Positions 1 through 5,365 of a stretch of DNA of 5,365 bases are shown piece by piece. The translations under genes and the position numbers were made by a program. The notes under the pieces were generated by a model. That model was not told where the DNA came from, did no database searches, and saw nothing but the letters and a program-made list of their open reading frames with translations. Source of the stretch: Candidatus Heimdallarchaeota archaeon (GTDB lineage: Archaea > Asgardarchaeota > Heimdallarchaeia > Heimdallarchaeales > Kariarchaeaceae); the NCBI GenBank assembly GCA_021399405.1, contig JAAFKL010000148.1, positions 1-5,365 of the forward strand. Reading direction: 5' to 3'. Positions within the stretch are counted from its first letter, which is position 1. Each line of letters begins with the position of its first letter.

Positions 1-161
1 ATCATTACTTTATTATATATATCAATAATTTTTATTTTTGCCATCCTCTAGGTGACTTTAAGAAATTCACAATTGTTGGATCAATATTTAATAATTTAAA
101 ATTTACACGAACAATTAATTGCTTGCATCTCATACAAAAAATGACAATATTACTTTAGCCA
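1..161. other. AT-rich stretch with no recognisable gene
   Basis: Very AT-rich sequence with many stops in the frames examined and no recognisable protein or RNA gene. TATA-like strings are frequent (for example around 82-110), but at this base composition they carry little weight without a gene start at the right distance. The gene to the left of the window could end or start outside it; nothing here shows which. Confidence 0.5.
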
Positions 162-375
162 ATGAGAACTGTATTTGTTGATGATATTATACATCCTCTT
201 GATGACGTGGACCTTAAGAAGGTGGAAACATGTGTTCAAAGAGTCATACCAATTCATAGATGACATATTCTACATTCCATTGAGTGATTTAACAAATTAT
301 TATTTTGTGATAAATAATGAGATACTACCAGAAGATGATAATTCAATTATAAAATTTAGGATTGACTGCAGTTAA
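162..375 (+). pseudogene. Possible frameshifted remnant of a small gene
   Basis: An ATG at 162 opens a frame reading MRTVFVDDIIHPLDDVDL and on to a TGA at 258-260 (33 residues). The neighbouring frame stays open to a TAA at 373-375 and ends in a soluble-looking stretch (QFIDDIFYIPLSDLTNYYF, then an acidic NEILPEDDN segment). Joining the two frames near 230-258 would give one hydrophilic protein of about 71 residues, and the total length is a multiple of three plus one base. That fits a single-base change in a formerly intact gene, or a sequencing error. The upstream part of the second frame (175 onward, TTG start) is oddly hydrophobic and is better explained as a shifted reading of the first. 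No family is recognised. A chance pair of open frames in AT-rich DNA is the main alternative. Confidence 0.28.
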
Positions 376-504
376 GTTAATTTTATCTAATTATACATAA
401 ATTTGTACATTTCCATCTTCAGTTATTTATATATCCAATAATCGGCTCATTAAAAGAGGCTGTGTATCCCCGGCAAAAACCAAGTCTGGGCTAATGCTTC
501 TGAT

Positions 505-529
505 CGATTAATAAATCACAAATTAATCG
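505..529. repeat. Perfect 8-bp inverted repeat (hairpin or operator-like)
   Basis: CGATTAAT (505-512) and its exact reverse complement ATTAATCG (522-529) flank a 9-base loop. It could fold as a weak AT-rich hairpin or be a dyad for a dimeric regulator. No T-run follows it, so a terminator is unlikely. No intact gene start lies close by, so an operator role is unsupported. Confidence 0.45.
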
Positions 530-641
530 TCGCCTTAAGTTTTCGGGAGAAATTAAACGCCTGATTGAGAAATAGTAAGACCTATTAAATGGCAAATTTC
601 GATGAAACAGGAAGTGAACAGCAAATGCTTAAGTTTGTTTA

Positions 642-697
642 AGTTTCACATAATGGAATTAATACAACTGGTATATTTTAACGAATAGTTTCACATA
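642..697. repeat. Direct repeat of 11 bp, copies 45 bases apart
   Basis: AGTTTCACATA occurs exactly at 642-652 and 687-697. The octamer TTAAGTTT also occurs at 535-542, 629-636 and 639-646. The 45-base offset is a whole number of codons, so both copies fall in the same phase of the possible decayed frame. The function is unknown and chance is possible, since the sequence is AT-rich. Confidence 0.4.
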
Positions 698-779
698 TTT
701 AATTGCGCTTAGCCGGAGTTAACCGAAATTTAGGTGCTTAATATTTAATCACAGATACAGAATTTGAGACCTATCATAT

Positions 780-1172
780 TTAGCTCCCTGCATTTATTAC
801 TCTCTCGGAGGAAACACCAATTTTATCCTTAATCACTACGGATGAGTACCAAGATGCCATATAGGTATCCTTGACTAATTCCAATTTAATTTTTTGTCCC
901 TCATCAGTTAATGAGAATAAAAACCCTCTTTCTCTCAAGATTCCTTCCTTTTTAGCCTCTCTAGTGAAATTAGTGATAGTTCTTCTACTATAACCTAGAT
1001 CTTCTAGTAATATACGATGTGCAGGTTGCATCAAAGCAATTGCTAGAAATAATAATCCCCTAAGCCTGGTTCTGATGGCATGGGAATTTTCTAGCTGGAT
1101 TTTTTCATTGAAATGTTGTTTGAGATTAATTCTTAATTTTATTGGATTTATATTGTGATGATTATATTCCAC
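780..1172 (-). CDS. Winged-helix DNA-binding protein, probable transcriptional regulator
   Basis: A 130-residue protein starting with GTG. Residues 31-48 form a hydrophobic helix (RTRLRGLLFLAIALM). A turn and short helix follow (HRILLEDLG, 52-60), then a likely recognition helix with exposed basic residues (YSRRTITNFTREAKKEGIL, 61-79). A beta wing comes next, ending in the typical L-T-D-E-G (88-92). This order matches the winged-helix fold of MarR/PadR-like and many archaeal regulators, though the subfamily is not clear. The first 30 residues and the tail from about 100 are polar and could help dimerisation. No ligand or metal site is evident and there is no cysteine. The gene is divergent from the thioesterase gene with a 49-bp gap, so repression of itself and of that gene is plausible but inferred. 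The shared TATA element sits about 25 bases from the GTG, which suggests a leaderless message. A GAGGT motif lies too close to the start to be a normal Shine-Dalgarno site. Confidence 0.8.
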   Translation of the reverse strand: MEYNHHNINPIKLRINLKQHFNEKIQLENSHAIRTRLRGLLFLAIALMQPAHRILLEDLGYSRRTITNFTREAKKEGILRERGFLFSLTDEGQKIKLELVKDTYMASWYSSVVIKDKIGVSSERVINAGS

Positions 1173-1193
1173 GACCTCTAATGCTCAAGCGTG

Positions 1194-1201
1194 TATAAAA
1201 A
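1194..1201. promoter_or_regulatory. Shared TATA box between two divergent genes
   Basis: The 13-bp segment at 1193-1205 is a perfect inverted repeat, GTAT-A5-ATAC. Read on the plus strand it gives TATAAAAA; read on the minus strand it gives TTTTTATA, close to archaeal box A. The centre of the 8-mer (about 1197.5) lies 24-25 bases from the plus-strand GTG at 1222 and 25-26 bases from the minus-strand GTG at 1172. In archaea transcription starts about 25 bases from the TATA centre, so both messages would begin at or next to their start codons. Direction would have to be set by flanking B-recognition sequences. The box comes from pattern and spacing only. Confidence 0.55.
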
Positions 1202-1221
1202 ATACTGATAAAAATTGTTCT

Positions 1222-1716
1222 GTGATTGATATTGTTATTAACACTGGCAAATTATCTGTATCATTGCCAATTCACAGATATGATGATATAGTAAGATTTG
1301 CAGACACAGATGCAGCAGGTATATGTTACTTCGCTAGGTATGCATCTTTTTTCGATGAGAGTTTTATCGATGCTATGCGAAAAGAGGGGATGACATTTGA
1401 AGGTAGAAAGGAGGATTTCCTGATGCCTATAGTAGAACAAAAAACGAATTTTTACAATCCTCTCAAGGCAGGTGATCTGATGAGGACATATACAGGTATA
1501 ATCGAGATTCATGATAAATTTTTCAAATCTATGCACCTGATTACGCTTTGTAAAGGTGATACAGAAGTAAAAATTGCTACAGGTTATATCGGTCGAGTAA
1601 CAGTTGATTCACAAAATTTCAAAGCAATTTCCATTCCCGATGATTTCTTAGGTGATTTGCAAAAATATGAGGTTGAAATGGCTGAATGGGAGAAATTTAC
1701 ATCTCAATTCAAATGA
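1222..1716 (+). CDS. Hotdog-fold acyl-CoA thioesterase (4HBT/YbgC-like)
   Basis: A 164-residue protein of the 4-hydroxybenzoyl-CoA thioesterase superfamily, which hydrolyses acyl- or aroyl-CoA esters to the free acid and CoA. The signature is at residues 25-48: R-F-A-D-T-D-A-A-G-I-C-Y-F, then the start of the long hotdog helix (ARYASFFDESF). Asp30 matches the conserved catalytic Asp of the family, and Gly33 the start of the central helix. The second half has the expected strands, including NPLKAGDLM at 79-87, where P-x-x-x-G-D is typical before the next strand. Length is normal, with about 15 extra residues at the front. A TTG at 1264 would give a more usual N-terminus, but the TATA spacing favours the GTG at 1222. 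The DTDAAG-x-x-YF core recalls both general YbgC-type enzymes and dihydroxynaphthoyl-CoA thioesterases of quinone synthesis. No quinone or aromatic-degradation genes are nearby, so the substrate is open. A soluble cytoplasmic enzyme, probably oligomeric, is expected. Confidence 0.85.
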   Translation: MIDIVINTGKLSVSLPIHRYDDIVRFADTDAAGICYFARYASFFDESFIDAMRKEGMTFEGRKEDFLMPIVEQKTNFYNPLKAGDLMRTYTGIIEIHDKFFKSMHLITLCKGDTEVKIATGYIGRVTVDSQNFKAISIPDDFLGDLQKYEVEMAEWEKFTSQFK

Positions 1717-1816
1717 TATCGAGATTAAAAAAATTAAAAAATAAAACCAAATGTGAAATATTATAGAAATTATAAGAGTAGAATTTATAAAATGCTAATT
1801 ATTTAGATTATTATCA
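1717..1816 (+). promoter_or_regulatory. Intergenic spacer with a TATA-like box at 1784-1792
   Basis: TTTATAAAA at 1784-1792 follows a purine-rich AGAGTAGAA that could be a B-recognition element. Its centre is about 29 bases before the GTG at 1817, giving a predicted leader of only a few bases. No Shine-Dalgarno site is present between box and start. No T-run follows the thioesterase stop on the plus strand, so read-through from 1716 remains possible. Confidence 0.5.
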
Positions 1817-2269
1817 GTGAGTGATACAGAGAGGAAAGAGAAAGCCATCTCAATTTTAAAAGGAAATAAGATAGGTATACTCTCCACTATTTCAGCGTCT
1901 ATTCATGGATATCCTGATGGTAGTGTGGTTTCCTACTTTGTTAATGATGACAATGAAATCATACTTATGGCCAGTGATCTTGCTGATTATACCCGCAATT
2001 TCCAAATCAATGAGAAGATTTGTTTAACAATTCTGAAGCAGAAGAGTGATGAAATCGATCTTCTCTATGGATTGAACTACTTTGGTAAGGTGAAAAAAAT
2101 CATCGACACTAATGATAAATTGCAGGAGGATTACATCAATCAATTTCCTATCTCTAAACACCTTATTGAGAATAATTCAGCTCATCTCTATAAAATATCC
2201 CTACAAAAGATCAAGTATTTTGATAGTATGGAGACTTATTGGGTCAGTCTAGAATATGATCAAATGTAA
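1817..2269 (+). CDS. HugZ/CREG-like FMN-binding split-barrel protein (PNPOx-like)
   Basis: A 150-residue protein with the pattern of the pyridoxamine-phosphate-oxidase-like split barrel, closest by eye to the HugZ/CREG branch. Residues 14-25 (L-K-G-N-K-I-G-I-L-S-T-I) form the first strands. GYPDGSVVSY (31-40) and SDLADYTRNF (53-62) match the two conserved blocks that contact FMN phosphate and ring in this family, with Arg60 and Asn61 conserved. YFGKV (88-92) is a core strand. QFPISKHLIE (109-118) matches the helix usually written FP-x-x-x-x-x. The end, YFDSMETYWVSL, corresponds to the family's GGFG-x-x-YWV strand, though the glycines are missing. It lacks the extra C-terminal domain of heme-degrading HugZ, so heme oxygenase activity should not be assumed; an F420 or FMN reductase-like role or a non-enzymatic flavin protein is equally possible. 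The GTG start fits the TATA-like box, and no in-frame alternative lies just upstream. It follows the thioesterase on the same strand after 100 bases, probably as a separate unit. Confidence 0.8.
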   Translation: MSDTERKEKAISILKGNKIGILSTISASIHGYPDGSVVSYFVNDDNEIILMASDLADYTRNFQINEKICLTILKQKSDEIDLLYGLNYFGKVKKIIDTNDKLQEDYINQFPISKHLIENNSAHLYKISLQKIKYFDSMETYWVSLEYDQM

Positions 2270-2329
2270 TATCAGGCAATATGGAAATTGTTAATTCATA
2301 CAATTCTAGTAGGGAGGGAAAAAAATTCT

Positions 2330-2345
2330 AAAAAATCACTTTTTT
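2330..2345 (+). terminator. Possible T-run terminator after the flavoprotein gene
   Basis: A6 (2330-2335), the loop TCAC and T6 (2340-2345) can form a short A-U stem ending in a U-run about 60-75 bases after the stop at 2269. Archaeal RNA polymerase often stops at such T-runs without a strong hairpin. A weaker dyad (AATTGT at 2286-2291, ACAATT at 2300-2305) lies just upstream. Placement between two separate genes supports the call, but AT-richness weakens it. Confidence 0.4.
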
Positions 2346-2431
2346 ATAGCATTTATGCGTTTCTCCGATTCCTAATATATCTAATTTGTGATAATGAAAA
2401 TAAATCCGTTGAATATTTTAAATAACAATAA

Positions 2432-2438
2432 TTTAAAA
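2432..2438 (+). promoter_or_regulatory. TATA-like box before the large secreted-protein gene
   Basis: TTTAAAA at 2432-2438, preceded by the purine-rich AACAATAA, predicts transcription from about 2460-2462. That would leave a leader of roughly 13-15 bases before ATG 2475, or about 5 bases before an in-frame GTG at 2466. A second AT-rich candidate lies at about 2413-2423 (ATATTTTAAAT), so the choice is uncertain. Confidence 0.35.
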
Positions 2439-2474
2439 GTCAGTTTTTCTAACATCTAGCAAGTCGTGAGACAA

Positions 2475-5365
2475 ATGAATTTACGTAAAAACTTTGCAAT
2501 AATGCTTACTATTATTTTTCTCCTTTCGGTGAATAATGTAGTTGGAGCAGATTCTAATGATTCTTATATAAACAATGCAGCTTCAGCACCTGGTTTTGAT
2601 TACACACCAGATCTTGTAACTGATGGCTCTCCTTGGTATAGAGAGGGAACTCACATCAATTTCTCTCCAGAGGGTTATATCTGGAGTTATGTTTATCTGG
2701 AAGGATATCCTCTCTCTTTTGGTGATCTTGATGCAGATGAAATGTTGGTAAAAGATGTAAATGATCTATTTCTTTGGGGTGGATTTAACACCAGGGATGC
2801 AGAAAACATCTATGAAGAAAATACCAATATCGATTTGACTTTCAGAACCAATGACCCACTTGTTGCTGAACAGGCAGCATGGTCAGTAATATCACTTTTC
2901 AACTCTCAAACACCTTTTGATATGCATTTTGATGGATCTTATGGTGAGGATTGGTACAATGGAAATAATTGGGAACAAGTTACACATGTTATGTTCAACG
3001 GGCGTGTGGAGTGGACCAACATGCTTACTATTGTCGATGGATCAATTCCACGTCAGAATGGAGGTCTAGCAGAGACTATCGATACAAATGCAGCACATAG
3101 TTTACGCTATCATTTTTGGAATCAAGGAGATAAAACTGTTGGTATTTCAATTGGTTTGGAATTTCAAGAACGAATTGGAATACCAGACGGTGGACATTCT
3201 TTTAATATTCTAGAGCTCATCCATGTTACTCAATTCAAGAAATCAGCAGTTTCTGATAGTGATTTATGGATGGACATTTGGCTTCCAGATGTAACAACAC
3301 CAGTACTTATTCCAGCGAATACAACAGATACGCAGGTATTCTGGTCATACCATCCCTCGTCTGAAACCCATAATCTACATCAAGCCTGGGATGCGAGGTT
3401 TAGATTGTTCACACCTACTATATTCAATGATATTACTTTAAGTTTTGATTACACATTTATTCAGTGGAGTTGGCAGAATCGAGACACTGTGTGGTACGGA
3501 GTGGATGCCAAGGGATTTGATACAATCGAGATCCAATCCTATGGTTACGATAGGGCGAGATTAACCACCAATATTGGTGCAGGGTCAGTCATGACTGATC
3601 AATTGACTCATCTTGGATTTTATTTCAATGAGCAAGACAATTATGCATCAGTCAACTTGGTATTTGTTGGATGGGGAGACAAATCCTCTCAGTATTCTGC
3701 GATTTTTGCAGAGATTAACAGTGAACTTGGACTAGATTTCTCAGTCAACACTTCCTATTCAATCGATGAAAATACACAGTACTATGATAGGAATAATGAT
3801 AATTATCAAGATGCATCTACCTATTGGGTTGAAAAAGATGTTACTGGAGTAACTTTGGAGGAAATTTTGATAGCAAGCTATGGGTTTAATAAGTCAGCAG
3901 CCCTTTCTAATACTACATTATCCAATTTTAACTGGTTTGAGTTCAATTATAACAATGATACATATGGTGGTTATGGACAATACAACCTGAGATATGATCT
4001 TGTTGGAGAGACCAATTCTTATGGTCAATTCATAACGCCTGCCTTCAATATCGCAGCATCAACCCATTTTGTTGATATGCTATCTTTTAATTATCTTGGT
4101 TGGACACAACTACCCTGGAACAGCTATTCTGAAGTCTTGGAGATCCATATTTGGGCCCCCTTTAATGGCAATTGGGAAACCGATATCATACCTGGTGTTG
4201 ATACAAATAATGGTTGGGGCTGGGAAAGCTGGAGAAATTGGAATGAAGAAGATGGTATTAATGTATTTGACTATCATCTCAGTATCTACACTGATGATCC
4301 ACAGTACACCGACAATGATGGAAATATACTCTATCCAATCTCCGAATTCAATGTGACATTTAACAATGATTTCCTGAATTGGGATGCCGATATTTATGAC
4401 CCACAGGCTTATGCCTACATGTATCGGGATTGGGCATATCCTGATCTTGGTTTTAGTGACGAGAATGCATGGAATCACTATTTTGGTGGTAAGACATTCT
4501 CCGGAGAGTTAAGCATGGCTGCCATAGTTAATGATGCCGATCAGGGAGGTCAATATTTGACCGGTTCTGAATGGTTGCCTAAATTCCCTTCAAGTGGGAT
4601 TAAGAATGTCAATATGACAATGTTCAGAACAGATGCTACTATTGATCATGAAAGGTTCACAGTTAATGCCCCCATGGGATTCAATAGTACTTGGGATACT
4701 AGTGAGGTTTGGACCAGCAGTATTGATACAACCTTGCTAGCAGATGGTGAATGGCAACTGTGGTCTGAAATGATAGATAATGCAGGTAATAATCAGATCA
4801 GCGGAGCAGCAACTGTACAAATTGACAATTATGATGGGACTAATCCAGCATCAATAGCATTCACAAATGCACCAGCAAACCTAGAGCATATATCTGGCAT
4901 TACCGATTTTGAATTCGAGGTAACAGATGATGTGGGCACCTTCGTGGTGATTTTCTGGGTAGGACTGGGTGGATATATTGTGGATCCCATATCAACAGTT
5001 GATAATGGAGATGGCACGGTGACCCAGACTTTTGTTTACTCACTTGATACCTTATTTGAGGTTGAAAACAGGGATCTGACAGTCATGGTTGAAGTTCTCG
5101 ATCTAGATGGCTTCTGGTCAACTTTTGAGAGCCATGTTATCATTGATAATGTGCCATCAGGTAATCCCCCAGTAATCGCTCTTCTAGAATATCCTGCTGA
5201 CTTATTGGAAATCAATGCCAGCAAAACTCCCACAGTCCTTTTCAAAGTACACGTTTCAGAGGACGTTGGCATAGAATTCGTTAAATTGATTATTGGAACT
5301 AATGAATTCAATCTAGCATCAATAGGTAATAGTGAATATGAAGTTGTACTTGATTTGACCACATG
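2475..5365 (+). CDS. Large secreted, Trp-rich cell-surface protein with Ig-like modules (3' end outside window)
   Basis: The frame is open for 963 codons and runs off the window. Residues 1-25 form a classic signal peptide: basic NLRKN, hydrophobic FAIMLTIIFLLSV, then NNVVGA with likely cleavage after Ala25. The mature part has no cysteine and about 36 tryptophans, including WGWESWRNW at 581-589. It has nine N-x-S/T sequons (N28, 282, 425, 472, 479, 626, 713, 737, 914), fitting an N-glycosylated extracellular protein. Residues 40 to about 690 look beta-rich but match no family I can name. Possible calcium loops are D-x-N-x-D-x-x-x-D at 438-446 and D-x-D-x-N at 613-617. From about 700 come Ig-like modules: one ends LADGEW...MIDNAGN...ATVQIDN (755-785), a second spans about 790-893 and closes VIIDN, and a third starts PPVIALLEYPADL (898) and is cut by the window. 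ATG 2475 is chosen because GTGAG lies just before it; GTG 2466, in frame after a TAG at 2457, would add only MRQ. Probably an adhesin, S-layer-like or ligand-binding surface protein; any anchor would be beyond the window. Confidence 0.85.
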   Translation, partial: MNLRKNFAIMLTIIFLLSVNNVVGADSNDSYINNAASAPGFDYTPDLVTDGSPWYREGTHINFSPEGYIWSYVYLEGYPLSFGDLDADEMLVKDVNDLFLWGGFNTRDAENIYEENTNIDLTFRTNDPLVAEQAAWSVISLFNSQTPFDMHFDGSYGEDWYNGNNWEQVTHVMFNGRVEWTNMLTIVDGSIPRQNGGLAETIDTNAAHSLRYHFWNQGDKTVGISIGLEFQERIGIPDGGHSFNILELIHVTQFKKSAVSDSDLWMDIWLPDVTTPVLIPANTTDTQVFWSYHPSSETHNLHQAWDARFRLFTPTIFNDITLSFDYTFIQWSWQNRDTVWYGVDAKGFDTIEIQSYGYDRARLTTNIGAGSVMTDQLTHLGFYFNEQDNYASVNLVFVGWGDKSSQYSAIFAEINSELGLDFSVNTSYSIDENTQYYDRNNDNYQDASTYWVEKDVTGVTLEEILIASYGFNKSAALSNTTLSNFNWFEFNYNNDTYGGYGQYNLRYDLVGETNSYGQFITPAFNIAASTHFVDMLSFNYLGWTQLPWNSYSEVLEIHIWAPFNGNWETDIIPGVDTNNGWGWESWRNWNEEDGINVFDYHLSIYTDDPQYTDNDGNILYPISEFNVTFNNDFLNWDADIYDPQAYAYMYRDWAYPDLGFSDENAWNHYFGGKTFSGELSMAAIVNDADQGGQYLTGSEWLPKFPSSGIKNVNMTMFRTDATIDHERFTVNAPMGFNSTWDTSEVWTSSIDTTLLADGEWQLWSEMIDNAGNNQISGAATVQIDNYDGTNPASIAFTNAPANLEHISGITDFEFEVTDDVGTFVVIFWVGLGGYIVDPISTVDNGDGTVTQTFVYSLDTLFEVENRDLTVMVEVLDLDGFWSTFESHVIIDNVPSGNPPVIALLEYPADLLEINASKTPTVLFKVHVSEDVGIEFVKLIIGTNEFNLASIGNSEYEVVLDLTT
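3171..4551 (+). other. Central unrecognised region of the large surface protein, with aromatic clusters and possible Ca2+ loops
   Basis: This covers roughly residues 233-692. Alternating hydrophobic and polar residues with frequent Gly, Asn and Asp turns suggest stacked beta sheets, as in jelly-roll carbohydrate-binding or surface proteins. Aromatic clusters include QWSWQ (330-334), WTQLPW (543-548), and WGWESWRNW (581-589), the kind of surface that often binds sugars. The acidic loops at 438-446 and 607-617 resemble calcium ligands. No HExxH, Asp-box or other catalytic motif was recognised, so an enzyme role is not supported. Confidence 0.4.
4572..5365 (+). other. Tandem Ig-like modules at the C-terminal part of the surface protein
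   Basis: From about residue 700 to the window end (963) the sequence shows repeated beta-sandwich features. Each module ends in a V-x-I-D-N strand (780-785 and 888-892) followed by a proline-containing linker (YDGTNP, VPSGNPP), and the next begins with a hydrophobic strand and a proline-containing turn (FTNAP, LLEYPADL). V-T-D-D-V-G (816-821) and V-S-E-D-V-G-I (927-933) are matching positions in modules two and three. Such modules commonly act as stalks that hold a ligand-binding head away from the membrane; that role is inferred here. Confidence 0.65.

Larger units (their letters stand above)
376..779. other. About 400 bases without an intact gene; possible decayed coding sequence
   Basis: No intact reading frame or structured RNA gene was found. 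On the plus strand one frame (codons starting at 454) is open for 36 codons to a TGA at 562-564. In the same frame an ATG at 589 opens a 17-residue peptide containing FDETG, followed by further peptide-like pieces between stops (VSHNGINTTGIF, LRLAGVNRNLGA, YLITDTEFETYHI). This looks like a heavily decayed gene. A D-E-T-G motif occurs in the catalytic core of some DDE transposases such as the IS66 family, but the match is four residues and the assignment is only a guess. The stretch also holds the inverted and direct repeats listed separately. Confidence 0.3.

Noticed and set aside
175..260. Small membrane protein starting at TTG 175
   Set aside because: The hydrophobic start is the shifted reading of a more protein-like stretch that begins at ATG 162; no promoter or ribosome site supports it.
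376..779. tRNA, C/D-box RNA or riboswitch in the gene-free stretch
   Set aside because: No cloverleaf, T-loop or paired C and D boxes were found; TGATGA-like words nearby lack partners.
1261..1536. Open frame of 91 codons on the minus strand inside the thioesterase gene
   Set aside because: Lies entirely antisense to a gene with a clear hotdog signature; its Cys/His/Ile-rich composition is what reverse reading of that gene would give.
4069..4356. Plus-strand open frame of 95 codons with hydrophobic start
   Set aside because: It overlaps the large gene in another frame, and the large frame is uninterrupted through this region.
4110..4478. Minus-strand open frame of 122 codons inside the large gene, Ile-rich and membrane-like
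   Set aside because: Antisense shadow of the surface-protein gene; the hydrophobicity comes from reading its Asn/Asp/Tyr codons backwards.
4829..5362. Two minus-strand open frames (4829-5017 and 5036-5362), Ser/Thr-rich
   Set aside because: Both are antisense to the continuous 963-codon frame and show no domain or start signal.
1..5365. CRISPR array, defence operon or intact insertion sequence
   Set aside because: No regularly spaced repeats of CRISPR length, no nuclease, helicase, toxin or intact transposase frame is present.
2475..5365. Protease of the thermopsin type or a glycoside hydrolase
   Set aside because: The secreted, Trp/Tyr-rich character is compatible, but no catalytic motif or family signature could be recognised by reading.

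Overview
The window looks like a piece of an AT-rich archaeal chromosome. The clues are TATA-like boxes about 25-30 bases in front of the start codons, no convincing Shine-Dalgarno sites in front of the small genes, three GTG-started small genes, and a cysteine-free exported protein of the archaeal surface-protein kind. An Asgard or similar uncultivated lineage would fit, but no marker gene is present and this is inference.

Left part (1-779): no intact gene. Bases 162-375 read like a short coding stretch broken by a one-base frame change. Bases 454-779 keep peptide-like segments in one frame, interrupted by several stops. Both are best taken as low-confidence gene relics. This part also holds a perfect 8-bp inverted repeat and a few short direct repeats.

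Middle part (780-2269): three small complete genes. A winged-helix DNA-binding protein (minus strand, 780-1172) is divergent from a hotdog-fold acyl-CoA thioesterase (plus, 1222-1716). Only 49 bp separate them, and one palindromic TATA element lies about 25 bases from both GTG starts, so both messages may be leaderless and may compete for one box. A stand-alone split-barrel flavoprotein of the HugZ/CREG/PNPOx kind (1817-2269) follows with its own TATA-like box. A likely local circuit is the regulator acting on itself and the thioesterase, but no operator could be proven.

Right part (2475-5365, running off the window): one very large open reading frame for a secreted, Trp/Tyr/Asn/Asp-rich, cysteine-free, beta-rich protein. 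It has a signal peptide, a long unrecognised N-terminal region, and Ig-like modules from about residue 700 on. It is probably a cell-surface or extracellular adhesion or binding protein. Its C-terminus, and so its anchor, lies outside the window. No defence system, CRISPR array, tRNA, rRNA or intact mobile element was seen.
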